From contig NZ_LMRF01000001.1 of the NCBI RefSeq assembly GCF_001424755.1, positions 1-64,000 on the forward strand: a stretch of DNA of 64,000 nucleotides. The letters are read 5' to 3'. The stretch comes from Marmoricola sp. Leaf446 (GTDB lineage: Bacteria; Actinomycetota; Actinomycetes; Propionibacteriales; Nocardioidaceae). The position numbers and the translations under genes were made by a program. The notes under the pieces are model-generated. The model was given only the letters and a program-made list of their open reading frames with translations. It was not told the origin of the DNA and did not search any database. Positions 34,265-43,053 of the stretch are shown here, piece by piece; within the stretch, counting starts at the first letter, position 1; every line of letters begins with the position of its first letter.

Positions 34265-35413
34265 GTGAGGGGAACAGTCCTCGGGCTCTACACGAGCACC
34301 CTGCTCGTCCAGGCCCTGACGTTCGTCCTCCGCCCGACGTCGGCCTACCGCGCCATCGAGCTGGGGGTGTCGGCGCAGTGGCTCGGCCTCCTCGCCGCCA
34401 GCTTCGCGCTGCTCCCGCTCGTGCTCGCCGTCGTCGTGGGCCGTCTCTCGGACCGCGTGGGCGAGAAGCTCGTGATGGTCGGCGGCGCGCTCCTGGTCCT
34501 CCTGGCGGCCCTGGTCCTCGCCGTCGGTGCTGGCCGGCTGCTCGGTCTGCTGGTGGCCAATGCGCTGCTCGGGCTGGGGCACCTGGCGTCGAGCGTCGCC
34601 CAGCAGGCATACGTCGCCAACACTGCCGATCCACGTCGTTACGACGCGGCGTTCGGCGTCTACACCTTCGCGTCCTCTGCCGGGCAGGCCGTTGGGCCGG
34701 CGATGCTGGCGGTCCTCGGTGGGAGTGGTGCCATCCCGGACACCTCGCGCGTCTTCTGGGCCGCGGTGGCCGCCGCGTGCGTACTGGTCGTGTGCACGTC
34801 CTGCCTTCCGGGCGGACGGACTGCGCGGGCGGACGGACCCGACGACTCCGGGTCGATCGGCACGCTGGTGCGGCGCCGGGGCTTCTTCGCCGCGCTCGGC
34901 GTCAGCTGCGTCCTCCTGGCGGCGATCGACATCACCCTGGTCTACCTGCCCGTCCTCGGCGCTGAGCGCGGCATCGCCGCGGCGACGATCGGTGGCCTGC
35001 TGACGGTGCGTGCCGTGGCGTCGATGGCCTCACGGCTGTGCTTGGGCCCCCTGTCGCGGCTGCTGGGCCGGTCGCGTCTGCTGCTCGGCAGCCTCGTGGT
35101 CTCGGCCATCGGGATGGCGCTCGTACCCGTGCCGATGCCGCTCGGGATGCTCGCAGCGGTCGTCGCGGTGATGGGGCTGGGTCTGGGAGTAGGACAACCC
35201 ATGACGATGTCGTGGCTGGCCGAGGTGACGCCCGCAGGACAGCGGGGCCGGGCGATGTCGCTGCGTCTCACCGGGAACCGGCTCGGCCAGGTCGTCGTGC
35301 CCAGCGTGGCGGGGCTGGTCGCCGCCGGAGCAGGGGCAGTAGGGGTGTTCGGCGCGACGGCGGCCGCACTCCTGGGGGTGGGTTTCGCCGCTCGACGCAT
35401 GGGGCCTCGGTGA
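34265..35413 (+). CDS. MFS transporter
   Basis: 382 residues with about 12 hydrophobic segments: GLYTSTLLVQALTFVLRP begins helix 1, and the motif-A loop reads GRLSDRVGEKLVMVGG. The second half has RLLGRSRLLLGS. It belongs to the multidrug or sugar-efflux-like MFS branches without a specific signature. GTG at 34265 is chosen because it begins the first helix; no good ribosome binding site is visible there, so the true start could be a little upstream. 31 bases after the symporter gene, same strand. Confidence 0.78.
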   Translation: MRGTVLGLYTSTLLVQALTFVLRPTSAYRAIELGVSAQWLGLLAASFALLPLVLAVVVGRLSDRVGEKLVMVGGALLVLLAALVLAVGAGRLLGLLVANALLGLGHLASSVAQQAYVANTADPRRYDAAFGVYTFASSAGQAVGPAMLAVLGGSGAIPDTSRVFWAAVAAACVLVVCTSCLPGGRTARADGPDDSGSIGTLVRRRGFFAALGVSCVLLAAIDITLVYLPVLGAERGIAAATIGGLLTVRAVASMASRLCLGPLSRLLGRSRLLLGSLVVSAIGMALVPVPMPLGMLAAVVAVMGLGLGVGQPMTMSWLAEVTPAGQRGRAMSLRLTGNRLGQVVVPSVAGLVAAGAGAVGVFGATAAALLGVGFAARRMGPR

Positions 35414-35518
35414 TGAGTGCCGCCGGCCCATCCCACGGGCACGGTCACCGACGAGGTGAGGGGTGCCCGTTCGCGTACCGTCGGGACCTCGACCTCGACT
35501 GCAGGACAGGAGGCGGGC

Positions 35519-36250
35519 ATGTCACTCGTGCTCGTGACCGGGGCTTCCACGGGACTTGGGCTCGCGGCGACCACGGCTCTGCTCGACGCCGGTCACCAGG
35601 TCGTCATGCACGCTCGGCGTGCCGATCGCGTCGAGGACCAGTCCGTCCTCGACCGGGTCCACGCCGTCGTCACCGGGGACCTGGCTGACCCAGGGGTCAC
35701 GGTGGGCCTTGCCGAGCAGGTCAATGCGTTCGGCGCTCTCGATGCGGTTATCCACAATGCCGGCACGATGCGCGGGCCCGTCATCGAGACGAACCTCGTG
35801 GCGCCGTACCTGTTGACGGCCCGACTGCGCACCCCGGGACGTGCCGTGTTCCTCAGCAGCTCGCTGCACCGGGGTGGACGGACCGACCTCGAGGCGATGG
35901 CGGTGCTCGGTGGCCCTGACGGTCGCCAGTCCTACGAGGACAGCAAGCTGCTCGTGACCGCGCTGGCGATGGCCCTCGCTCGGTCCTCGCCCGCGACCCC
36001 GTCGCACGCGGTCGACCCCGGCTGGGTGCCGACGAGGATGGGCGGCAGGGGCGCTTCGGACGACCTCGCGCTCGGTCACGAGACCCAGGTCTGGCTCGCG
36101 ACGGCACCAGTCGGGACGGTGCAGCCGGCGACCGGCGGCTACTGGTACCACCGCCGGGCGCAGCAGCCGGACCCACGCGCGGAGGACGAGCGGTTCCAGC
36201 AGGAGCTGCTCGACCGCCTGCATGCTGCCACCGGCGTGGCGCTCAGCTGA
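35519..36250 (+). CDS. short-chain dehydrogenase/reductase
   Basis: 243 residues. Rossmann motif TGASTGLG (residues 7-14), NAG motif HNAGT, catalytic Tyr and Lys in YEDSK. Shorter than average, with C-terminal substrate loop different from the fatty-acid reductases. ATG with AGGAGG upstream. Its 3' end overlaps the convergent MmyB-type regulator by 8 bases. SDRs next to MmyB-like regulators are a common pairing in actinomycetes, where the regulator probably controls the SDR. Substrate unknown. Confidence 0.82.
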   Translation: MSLVLVTGASTGLGLAATTALLDAGHQVVMHARRADRVEDQSVLDRVHAVVTGDLADPGVTVGLAEQVNAFGALDAVIHNAGTMRGPVIETNLVAPYLLTARLRTPGRAVFLSSSLHRGGRTDLEAMAVLGGPDGRQSYEDSKLLVTALAMALARSSPATPSHAVDPGWVPTRMGGRGASDDLALGHETQVWLATAPVGTVQPATGGYWYHRRAQQPDPRAEDERFQQELLDRLHAATGVALS

Positions 36251-37097
36251 GCCCGAGGAGGCTGGCGCCGGCCAGGACCTCGTGGAGCCTCGCCGCAGTG
36301 GGGGAGTCGAACGGGGCGACGTAGGTCACCACCGTCAGGTCCGGTTCGGCCGATACCTGCAGAGCCTCCAGGTCGAGGGTGATGGGCCCTACCTCGGGGT
36401 GCAGGAAGGTCGTGCTCTCGGTCACGAGGCGGCGTACGTCGTGCGTCGACCACAGGCCGGCGAAGTCCGCGCTCGCGTCAGCCAGCCGCTCGACGAAGTC
36501 GTGCGTGCGACGGTCCGTCGGGTGTCGGACCAGCTCGGCGTGAAGGAGGGCGACCATCTCGCTTGCGGCCGCCGACCAGTCGGCGAAGAAGGTCCGGGCA
36601 CGCGGATCGGTGAAGCAGAAGCGGGCCAGGTTGGGCGTCGGGTCGTCGCAGTCGAACAGGGGCGGGTAGAGCCAGCGGGCCAGTGCGTTGTGCGCCAGGA
36701 TGTCCATCCGGCCGTTGCGGACGTAGGCGGGCGAGGTCGTCATCGTGTCGAGCAGCCGCTGCAGGCGTGGCCTCACCCCGGCCCGCTCCCGGGCCGGGGC
36801 GCCGGGGTCGAGCTCGCCCCGCGCAGCCCTGGCGAGGGACTGGAGGTGGGACCGCTCCGCATCGTCCAGATCGAGGGCGCGTGCGATGGCGTCCAGGACG
36901 GCGGCCGACGCCGTCTCGAGGTGCCCCTTCTCCAGACGGGTGTAGTAGTCGACGCTCACACCGGCGAGGTCGGCGACCTCCTCGCGCCGCAGCCCGGGGA
37001 CACGCCGACGACCACCGACCGTCACGCCGGTGCTCTCGGGATCCAGCTTCGCTCGACGGCTCTGCAGGAACTCCCTGGCCTCGGTCCGGGTGTCCAC
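36243..37097 (-). CDS. XRE-family regulator with MmyB-like ligand domain
   Basis: 284 residues. The N-terminal helix-turn-helix reads RVPGLRREEVADLAGVSVDYYTRLEKG (residues 32-58), the hallmark sequence of this group. The C-terminal PAS-like MmyB domain (DILAHNALARWLYPP, RARTFFADW) binds hydrophobic molecules in known relatives of mycelial antibiotic regulators. GTG start, with a -10 TATGCT exactly 6 nt upstream (37109-37104 on the minus strand), so the mRNA is probably leaderless. Converges on the SDR gene and is divergent from the catabolic cluster. Confidence 0.88.
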   Translation of the reverse strand: MDTRTEAREFLQSRRAKLDPESTGVTVGGRRRVPGLRREEVADLAGVSVDYYTRLEKGHLETASAAVLDAIARALDLDDAERSHLQSLARAARGELDPGAPARERAGVRPRLQRLLDTMTTSPAYVRNGRMDILAHNALARWLYPPLFDCDDPTPNLARFCFTDPRARTFFADWSAAASEMVALLHAELVRHPTDRRTHDFVERLADASADFAGLWSTHDVRRLVTESTTFLHPEVGPITLDLEALQVSAEPDLTVVTYVAPFDSPTAARLHEVLAGASLLGLS

Positions 37098-37103
37098 GAC
37101 CGC

Positions 37104-37109
37104 AGCATA
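37104..37109 (-). promoter_or_regulatory. -10 box TATGCT, leaderless promoter of the MmyB-type regulator
   Basis: TATGCT on the minus strand is separated by 6 nt from the GTG start. Confidence 0.5.
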
Positions 37110-37150
37110 GGTGTCGGTGTGAGGGGGGTCACGCCCTGCCCTGGAAACGT

Positions 37151-37173
37151 TCTGACATTTGACCGATAGTCAA
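37151..37173. promoter_or_regulatory. candidate GntR operator and promoter of the first catabolic operon
   Basis: TTCTGACATTT resembles the reverse complement of the TGTCAGACA box (7 of 9). It is followed by TTGAC-CGATA-GTCAA, a 5+5+5 inverted repeat (37159-37173) that contains a possible -10 (GATAGT). It lies about 65 bases before the SDR gene. The match is weaker than at the two strong sites. Confidence 0.45.
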
Positions 37174-37240
37174 GGTCGTTCCGACGTCCGCCGAGCGAGC
37201 CCGAGAGTGAACCGGCTCGCCGCCAAGAAAGGGGAGCGCC

Positions 37241-38005
37241 GTGGCCGGCCTCACCGACAAGTCCATCGTCATCACCGGTGCCGCGAGCGGCATGGGTGCA
37301 TCCACCGCCAAGCGTGTGCTGGAGGCCGGAGGGCGGGTGGTGGCGGCCGACCTCGACGAGGCCAAGCTCAAGGCGCTCGTCGAGGATCTCGGTGACCGCG
37401 ACCGCGTCGTGGCGGTGGTCACGGACGTGACGCAGAGCGACCAGGCCGAAGCCCTCGCCGATCGCGCCGTCGCCGAGTTCGGGGCGCCCTACGGCCTCGT
37501 GAACGCCGCGGGCATCACCTGCGTCGGGTCCCTCCTCGACGTGCCCGCCGACGCGTGGAGCCGCGTGCTGGCCGTGAACGTCGACGGCACCTTCAACGTC
37601 AGCCGCGCCGTCGTCCGCACGATGGTCGATGCGGGGGTGCGCGGGTCCGTCGTGAACTTCTCCTCGGGCGCCGGTATCCGCGGCGTGGCGAACCGCATCG
37701 GCTACGTCGCCTCCAAGTTCGCCGTCACCGGGATGACCTACACGATGGCCCTCGAGCTGGCCCCGCAGGGCATCCGTGTCAACGCTGTCGCGCCCGGGAT
37801 GATCCGGACCCCGCTGACGCAGTACATGTTCGACGACCCCGAGAACGCCGCCCGCATCGCGGCCTCGCACCCCATCGGCCGCGCGGGGGAGGCGCACGAG
37901 GTCGCCGACGCGGTGACGTTCCTGCTCTCGGAGCAGGCGAGCTTCGTCACGGGCGCGGTCCTCACCGTGGACGGTGGCAACACCATCGGCATCGGCAACT
38001 TCTAG
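37241..38005 (+). CDS. SDR family oxidoreductase
   Basis: 254 residues, classical SDR. TGAASGMG at residues 11-18 binds NAD(P), NAAG is in GLVNAAGITC, the catalytic Ser is in FSSGAG, and YVASK gives Tyr and Lys. NAD is more likely because the residue after strand 2 is acidic (AADLDEAK). GTG start after AAAGGGGAG. First gene of an SDR-lactonase-aldehyde dehydrogenase operon, overlapping the next by one base. Probably oxidises a secondary alcohol of the unknown substrate to a ketone or lactone. Confidence 0.88.
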   Translation: MAGLTDKSIVITGAASGMGASTAKRVLEAGGRVVAADLDEAKLKALVEDLGDRDRVVAVVTDVTQSDQAEALADRAVAEFGAPYGLVNAAGITCVGSLLDVPADAWSRVLAVNVDGTFNVSRAVVRTMVDAGVRGSVVNFSSGAGIRGVANRIGYVASKFAVTGMTYTMALELAPQGIRVNAVAPGMIRTPLTQYMFDDPENAARIAASHPIGRAGEAHEVADAVTFLLSEQASFVTGAVLTVDGGNTIGIGNF

Positions 38006-38766
38006 TGGCCACCGCCAGCTACCAGGTCCACGCCCTACGGCTCGGCACCATCCGGGCCGACAAGAGCGGCACCGTCTACGGCTACCCCAGGGGAACCGTG
38101 CTCGACGTCCCCGTGTGGGCGGCCGCCATCGAGGGCGGTGGGCGCAAGATCCTCGTCGACACGGGCATCAAGGACGCCGAGAAGTGGTCCCGGATCGAGC
38201 CGCACACCATCGCCGCCGAGGAGACCATCGACGCCGCCCTGGCCGAGCTGGGCTGGCGACGCCAGGACGTCGACACGGTCATCAACACCCACCTGCACTA
38301 CGACCACGCGGAGAACAACCTGGCGTTCCCGCAGGCGCAGTTCTACGTCTCCGAGGCCGAGTGGAACTGGGCGTCGGACCCGAGCAGCTCGCAGGCGTGG
38401 TCCTACGACATCGAGTGGACCGACGACGAGGTGACCTTCATGGACTACCACCTCGTGCAGCGGGACCACTTCGACGTCGCCCCGGGCCTGCGCATCATCC
38501 AGACCCCCGGCCACACACCCGGGCACCAGTCCGTTCTCGTCACCACCGAGGAGGGCGTGCTCTGCGTCAGTGGTGATGCCGCTTGCATGATCGAGAACCT
38601 CGAGCTGCCCACCCCGCCCGGGACCCACATCGGTTCCGCGGTCTCGCTGGCCTCGCTCAAGAAGATCTCGGACCTCTCCGACCGGGTCCTGATGAACCAC
38701 GACCCCGAGCTGGCGCGCTTCCAGAGCTCGGGCTTTCCGATCACACCTCAGGTGCAGCTGCCCTGA
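38005..38766 (+). CDS. metallo-beta-lactamase-fold hydrolase, lactonase-like
   Basis: 253 residues. Zinc-binding HxHxDH is THLHYDH (His96, His98, Asp100, His101), with further ligands in PGHTPGHQ, SGDAACM and NHDPEL. The two-zinc site and spacing match the AttM/AiiA-like N-acyl homoserine lactonase group, which open lactone rings. In this cluster it more likely opens a lactone formed by the preceding SDR than a signalling molecule. GTG start overlaps the SDR stop by one base, so the two are translated together. Confidence 0.84.
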   Translation: MATASYQVHALRLGTIRADKSGTVYGYPRGTVLDVPVWAAAIEGGGRKILVDTGIKDAEKWSRIEPHTIAAEETIDAALAELGWRRQDVDTVINTHLHYDHAENNLAFPQAQFYVSEAEWNWASDPSSSQAWSYDIEWTDDEVTFMDYHLVQRDHFDVAPGLRIIQTPGHTPGHQSVLVTTEEGVLCVSGDAACMIENLELPTPPGTHIGSAVSLASLKKISDLSDRVLMNHDPELARFQSSGFPITPQVQLP

Positions 38767-38771
38767 GGCCC

Positions 38772-38788
38772 CGGCACGGTCCGTGCCG
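38772..38788 (+). terminator. hairpin between lactonase and aldehyde dehydrogenase genes
   Basis: CGGCACGG and CCGTGCCG form a perfect palindrome around one T, 6 bases after the stop codon. Too short to be a certain terminator; it may attenuate expression of the downstream gene. Confidence 0.4.
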
Positions 38789-38823
38789 ACAACACGCCGA
38801 CGCACCTCACCGGAGGAACACGC

Positions 38824-40311
38824 ATGAGCATCATCGACCAGCACGCCCGAGTCGGCTACATCTCCGCACGTGGGCACGTCGTGCCCGAGCACGGTGACTA
38901 CCTGCCGCTGCAGAACCCCGCCACCGGCGCCGGGACCGGTGAGGTCTTCGAGATGGACGCAGCGACCCTGGACGAGGTGGTCGTCCAGGCTCGTACGACG
39001 TACGAGCAGACCTGGCGCCGAACCGCTCCCGACGTCCGCGGGGCCATGCTCGCGCGCTGGGCGGACCTGATCGAGCAGCGCCGCGAGGAGCTGGCCGACC
39101 TGGAGGTCTCCGACGTGGGGCACCTGCGTCGTGAGGCCCTCGGCGACATCGACACCGGCACCAGGCTGATCCGCTACTACGCGGGCATGGCCGACAAGAT
39201 CGAGGGGAAGACCTACTCCCAGTTCCCGGACCGGATCGCGTACGGCGTCGGGGAGCCGTTCGGCGTCGTGGGAGCGATCACCCCCTTCAACGCCAACGCG
39301 GTCATGGTCGGCCTGAAGGCAGCGCCCGCCCTGGTGGCGGGCAACTGCATGGTGCTGAAGGCGCCCGAGTCCGCACCGCTGCTCGTCCTCAGCCTGATCG
39401 AGCTGGCGCTCGAGGCCGGCATCCCGCCGGGCGTGCTGAGCGCGTTCACCGGGCGCGGGCACGTGGTCGGTCCGATGCTGATGGAGAACAAGGGCGTCGG
39501 CATGCTGTCCTTCACTGGCAGCGTGGAGGCGGGTCGTGCCGTCATCCGACAGTCGGCCGACCGCATCATCCCCCTGGTCCTGGAGCTCGGCGGCAAGAGC
39601 CCGATCATCCTGCTGCCGGACGCCAAGCTCGACTTCGCGATCCCCTCCGCCGTGCACTCGAACTTCGTCAAGAGCGGGCAGAGCTGTGTAGCGGGGTCGC
39701 GCATCCTGGTGCACAGCTCCATCTATGACGAGGTCGCCGCCCGGGTCGCCGAGCTGGCGGGACGCATCAGGGTCGGTCTTCCCACCGAACCCACGTCGCA
39801 GATGAGCACCCTGATCAGCACGCGTCAGCGCGAGAGCGTCGATGCGCTGGTCACGTCGGCGGTCGCCGCCGGTGCCACCCGGTTGGCCGGTGGCGCTGCC
39901 GCCGACTGGGACCCGCTGGGTGGCGGCGCCTTCTACCAGCCGACCGTCCTCGCCGACGTCACCGATGACAACCCCGCGGCGAGGACCGAGGCCTTCGGGC
40001 CCATGGCCAGCCTGCTGCGGTTCGACACCGTGGACGAGGCGCTCGCGCGCGCGAACGACTCCGAGTTCGGTCTGAGCGCCCAGGTGTGGGGAAACGACGC
40101 CGGCGCCATCCAGCACCTCGCGCAGAACCTCGAGGCGGGAGCCGTCTGGGTCAACACCTATCGCGCGGCGCACCCGACCCTGCCGCTCGCGGGCATGAAG
40201 ACCAGCGGGTACGGCCAGGAGTACGGCTTCGAGGCGGTCCTGGCGTACACCCGACCCAAGTCGGTCATGTGGGACCTCACCACCGAGCGCGTGCTGCCCT
40301 ACCAGGACTGA
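38824..40311 (+). CDS. aldehyde dehydrogenase
   Basis: 495 residues, NAD(P)-dependent oxidation of an aldehyde to the acid. Catalytic cysteine Cys288 in SGQSCVAGSR and general base Glu in LELGGKSP, nucleotide-binding Lys in VLKAPES. Length and order fit the superfamily. ATG after CCGGAGGAAC. Third gene of the SDR-lactonase-ALDH operon, followed by a likely terminator. A second ALDH in this locus (51341-52789) is distantly related, so each probably takes a different intermediate. Confidence 0.9.
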   Translation: MSIIDQHARVGYISARGHVVPEHGDYLPLQNPATGAGTGEVFEMDAATLDEVVVQARTTYEQTWRRTAPDVRGAMLARWADLIEQRREELADLEVSDVGHLRREALGDIDTGTRLIRYYAGMADKIEGKTYSQFPDRIAYGVGEPFGVVGAITPFNANAVMVGLKAAPALVAGNCMVLKAPESAPLLVLSLIELALEAGIPPGVLSAFTGRGHVVGPMLMENKGVGMLSFTGSVEAGRAVIRQSADRIIPLVLELGGKSPIILLPDAKLDFAIPSAVHSNFVKSGQSCVAGSRILVHSSIYDEVAARVAELAGRIRVGLPTEPTSQMSTLISTRQRESVDALVTSAVAAGATRLAGGAAADWDPLGGGAFYQPTVLADVTDDNPAARTEAFGPMASLLRFDTVDEALARANDSEFGLSAQVWGNDAGAIQHLAQNLEAGAVWVNTYRAAHPTLPLAGMKTSGYGQEYGFEAVLAYTRPKSVMWDLTTERVLPYQD

Positions 40312-40324
40312 GGCCCGGCACCGC

Positions 40325-40354
40325 GACGGCCGCCCCGGCGACGGGTCGGCCGTC
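40325..40354 (+). terminator. hairpin after the first catabolic operon
   Basis: GACGGCCG (40325-40332) pairs perfectly with CGGCCGTC (40347-40354) across a 14-base loop, 13 bases after the aldehyde dehydrogenase stop codon. Confidence 0.45.
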
Positions 40355-40414
40355 GACGCCGGTCCTGGGTGATCGAAACCCGGTATAGACGGTCAACAAC
40401 GTTGGCGGACTTCT

Positions 40415-40426
40415 ATATGTCAGACT
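40415..40426. promoter_or_regulatory. candidate GntR operator before the ABC importer operon
   Basis: TATATGTCAGAC contains TGTCAGACT, one base from the TGTCAGACA box at 51209 and 52825. It lies in an unusually A/T-rich 55-base stretch, about 110 bases before the importer operon. The rest of the leader shows no structure I would call a riboswitch. Confidence 0.45.
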
Positions 40427-40532
40427 CTTGTCGGGTTGCAAAATGTATGGTCTCATTCCTGTGGTCGGCGTCACTTCTTGTCCAACGTGACAGCCGGCTC
40501 GTGACGACGGACTGAGGAAGAAGGGCCCGGAG

Positions 40533-41582
40533 ATGGCGATCCAGACCAGCACCCCCGACGAGGCTGTGACCACACGGCGCTGGTCGCGCAAGGTGGACCT
40601 GGGCTACCGCTGGCCGAGCCGCTTCCTCGTCGCCTGGTACGCCCTCATCGGTGCCCTGGTGATCGTCGGGATCTTCGAGCCGAGCACCTACTCGAGCGCC
40701 TCGCGCGAGCTCGTCACCGCGCTGGCGGCCTGCCTCCTCGTCGCGGCGCTGGGCCAGCTGCTCGTCGTCATGGTGGGCGCCATCGACCTCGCCGTTCCCG
40801 GCTACATGACGCTGGCGGCGGCGGTGAACGTGCACTACGTGGAGACCCGTGGTCCCGTCTTCGCGATGGTCGCGGCCGTCGTGCTGTGCGCCCTGCTGAG
40901 CGCGGTCAGCGGCGCTCTGGTGAGCGTGCTGCGGCTCAACGCCCTCATCGTCACGCTTGCGATGAACACGATGATCACCGGTGCGCTCATCATCTGGATG
41001 GGCCAGACCTTCTCCACCGGTGGCCGCGCGCCCCAGTGGCTGCAGACCATCGGCGGCCAGGACGTGGCGAGCATCAGCATGCTGTTCGTGATCGCCGTGG
41101 TGCTGGCGGCCGCCGTCAGCTTCGTGGTGCACCGCACCCGGGCCGGCCGACAGATCGCCGCCGTCGGGTCGAACCCCACCGCAGCCCGTCTCCTGGGCAT
41201 TCGGGTGCACGCCGTCGTGGTTCTGACCTTCCTGGGAGCCGGCGTGCTGTACGCATTGGCCGGGTCGCTCGCCGCAGGCTACGTGCAGACCCCGGACTCG
41301 ACGCTGGGCGTCACCTACCAGATCACCACCCTCACGGCGGTCGCGATCGCCGGCGCCATGTTCGGTGGCGGGCCTGCGAGCGTCTCCCCGCTGGTCGCCG
41401 GGTGCCTGCTCCTGCCGCTCATCGACCAGGCCCTCGCCCTGCACGACCTCAGCTCGGGTCTCAGGGTCGTCGTCCAGGGCGTGATCCTCGTCGCCGCCGT
41501 CGCGGCGGGCGCCCTGACCCAGATGGGCCGCTCCGGCCTCAAGCGCTTGGTGGGCTCGGGCTCCACCAGGGGAACGTCCTGA
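40533..41582 (+). CDS. sugar-type ABC importer permease (RbsC family)
   Basis: 349 residues with 8-10 membrane helices. IDLAVPGYMTLAAAV corresponds to the conserved DLSVG-like segment and GSNPTAARLLGIRV to the cytoplasmic EAA-like loop that contacts the ATPase. It belongs to the carbohydrate-uptake-2 group (ribose, AI-2, inositol, purines). ATG with GAGGAAGAAGGG upstream. First gene of an operon with a binding protein and a fused ATPase-permease, which supplies the second membrane subunit, so the transporter core is a permease heterodimer. Substrate unknown. Confidence 0.88.
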   Translation: MAIQTSTPDEAVTTRRWSRKVDLGYRWPSRFLVAWYALIGALVIVGIFEPSTYSSASRELVTALAACLLVAALGQLLVVMVGAIDLAVPGYMTLAAAVNVHYVETRGPVFAMVAAVVLCALLSAVSGALVSVLRLNALIVTLAMNTMITGALIIWMGQTFSTGGRAPQWLQTIGGQDVASISMLFVIAVVLAAAVSFVVHRTRAGRQIAAVGSNPTAARLLGIRVHAVVVLTFLGAGVLYALAGSLAAGYVQTPDSTLGVTYQITTLTAVAIAGAMFGGGPASVSPLVAGCLLLPLIDQALALHDLSSGLRVVVQGVILVAAVAAGALTQMGRSGLKRLVGSGSTRGTS

Positions 41583-41658
41583 ACCCGGGACCTCTCCGCA
41601 GCACCCCCACCACCCTCACAAGCACCGCTTTCATCAAGAACCCCACCGGAGGTACATC

Positions 41659-42963
41659 GTGACAACCGCTATGACTCGAAGCGCGCGGCTCAGGCGGCTC
41701 GCGCTCGCGGGCGTGAGCGTCCTGCTGGCCGCATCCGCAGCAGCCTGCGGCAGCTCCTCGGGTTCTTCGGGCGGAGGTGGTGAGGCCAGCGACTCCGAGA
41801 AGGCGGCATGGGCCGACACTGCCTACCCGGAGCCCGACGAGGCGAAGATGAAGGAGTACGCCACGCGGCTGATGAACCCCGACGTGGACGTCAACAAGCT
41901 CGCCCCGGAGATCCAGACGGCGCTGATGGTGGCGCACACGCCCCTCACGGACGCGCAGCAGAAGGTGTTCGACAAGTGCATGACGCAGGACACCTGTGAG
42001 ACCGGCACCGGCAAGTACTACCTCGCGATCGTCGACGACCAGGTGAACACCTACTACAGCGTGTCCCGCGCCGAGACCACGGCGTACGCCATCAAGACGG
42101 GTGCGATCGCCAAGATCTCCTACAACACGGTCAACATGAACGTGCAGCAGTACCTCTCCAACTTCCGCACCGCCATCGGTCAGAAGGCGGACCTCATCGT
42201 CAGCAACTTCGGCGGACTGGGCAACCAGGCCGGACAGGTGATCGCCCAGGCGAAGGCCGCAGGCATCCCGATGACCAACGGTGTGGCCACGCTGTCGGAG
42301 GACGTGATGTCCAAGCTCAGCGTCCAGTTCAGCGCCAACCTCTGCGACATGTGGGCCAACGGGGCCCAGTCCATCGCCGACAAGCTCGAGGAGGAGGGCA
42401 AGCCCCTCACCTACTCCCTGTTCACCGGGCCTGCGGGCAACGCCTACGCGGCGTTCTGGCAGCCGTGCGCCGAGAAGGCGCTCGACGAGGCCGGCATGAA
42501 GAAGGTCTACACCGGCAACACCGAGTGGACCCCGCAGGGCACCGTGAAGGCGGCCGCGGCGCTGCGAGCGTCCGGGAAGAAGCCGTCGCTGATCGCCTAC
42601 GACACGTTCCCCGAGAACTTCATGCAGGCCTACATCGACGCCGGTGACAAGGACATGCCGGCGTTCGCCCTCACCGGGGCCTCGGACATCGGAACGGCCA
42701 AGGCCTACAAGGACGCGCAGGACGCGGGCCTCGCCCCGATCGTGTTCGTCTCCCCGAACAACACGTGGCTGAGCTCGATCGAGCTGTCGATCAACCTGGC
42801 GATCAAGGACGGCAAGGGGCCCTCCTCGACCAAGATCGACTGGCCGGTCAACTTCAGCGACTTCGAGCAGTTCGTCCCGCAGTTCGACCTCACGCAGAAC
42901 AACTTCGCGTTCCTCGGCTCGCCGCTCTCCGCGGAAGAGCAGGCCGCGGCGCTCAAGCAGTAG
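41659..42963 (+). CDS. substrate-binding lipoprotein of the ABC importer
   Basis: 434 residues. Signal peptide with lipobox SAAAC (less usual Ala at -3), then a Gly/Ser tether, then a two-lobed periplasmic-binding-protein type 1 fold related to RbsB (DDQVNTYYSVSRAETT, LIVSNFGGLGNQAGQVIAQAKAAGIPM, FALTGASDIGTAKAYKDA). It is longer than RbsB (about 300), with an extra 70-residue N-terminal part including CMTQDTCETGTG. Captures the substrate outside the membrane. GTG start after CGGAGG. A strong hairpin follows the gene. Confidence 0.88.
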   Translation: MTTAMTRSARLRRLALAGVSVLLAASAAACGSSSGSSGGGGEASDSEKAAWADTAYPEPDEAKMKEYATRLMNPDVDVNKLAPEIQTALMVAHTPLTDAQQKVFDKCMTQDTCETGTGKYYLAIVDDQVNTYYSVSRAETTAYAIKTGAIAKISYNTVNMNVQQYLSNFRTAIGQKADLIVSNFGGLGNQAGQVIAQAKAAGIPMTNGVATLSEDVMSKLSVQFSANLCDMWANGAQSIADKLEEEGKPLTYSLFTGPAGNAYAAFWQPCAEKALDEAGMKKVYTGNTEWTPQGTVKAAAALRASGKKPSLIAYDTFPENFMQAYIDAGDKDMPAFALTGASDIGTAKAYKDAQDAGLAPIVFVSPNNTWLSSIELSINLAIKDGKGPSSTKIDWPVNFSDFEQFVPQFDLTQNNFAFLGSPLSAEEQAAALKQ

Positions 42964-42997
42964 CACCACCTCTCCCCGCACGTCACCGACAGGTTGG

Positions 42998-43039
42998 GTG
43001 CCGGTCGGCTCGATGCACGTCGCTCGAGCCGGCCGGCAC
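42998..43039 (+). promoter_or_regulatory. 16-bp hairpin between binding-protein and ATPase genes
   Basis: GTGCCGGTCGGCTCGA (42998-43013) pairs with TCGAGCCGGCCGGCAC (43024-43039), one G-T pair, loop of 10. It ends just before the ribosome binding site of the ATPase-permease gene. Such intercistronic stems after binding-protein genes stabilise the upstream mRNA and limit the downstream gene, giving the excess of binding protein typical of importers. Confidence 0.6.
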
Positions 43040-43053
43040 GCGGAAGGACCCTC

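Noticed and set aside
38005-38766. Quorum-quenching AHL lactonase
   Set aside because: The fold and zinc ligands fit, but the gene is embedded in a catabolic operon, so a pathway lactone is the simpler substrate.
40427-40532. Riboswitch in the leader of the importer operon
   Set aside because: Only a GTCAC/GTGAC pairing (40470-40474 with 40487-40491) is seen; too short, and no known riboswitch core is recognised.
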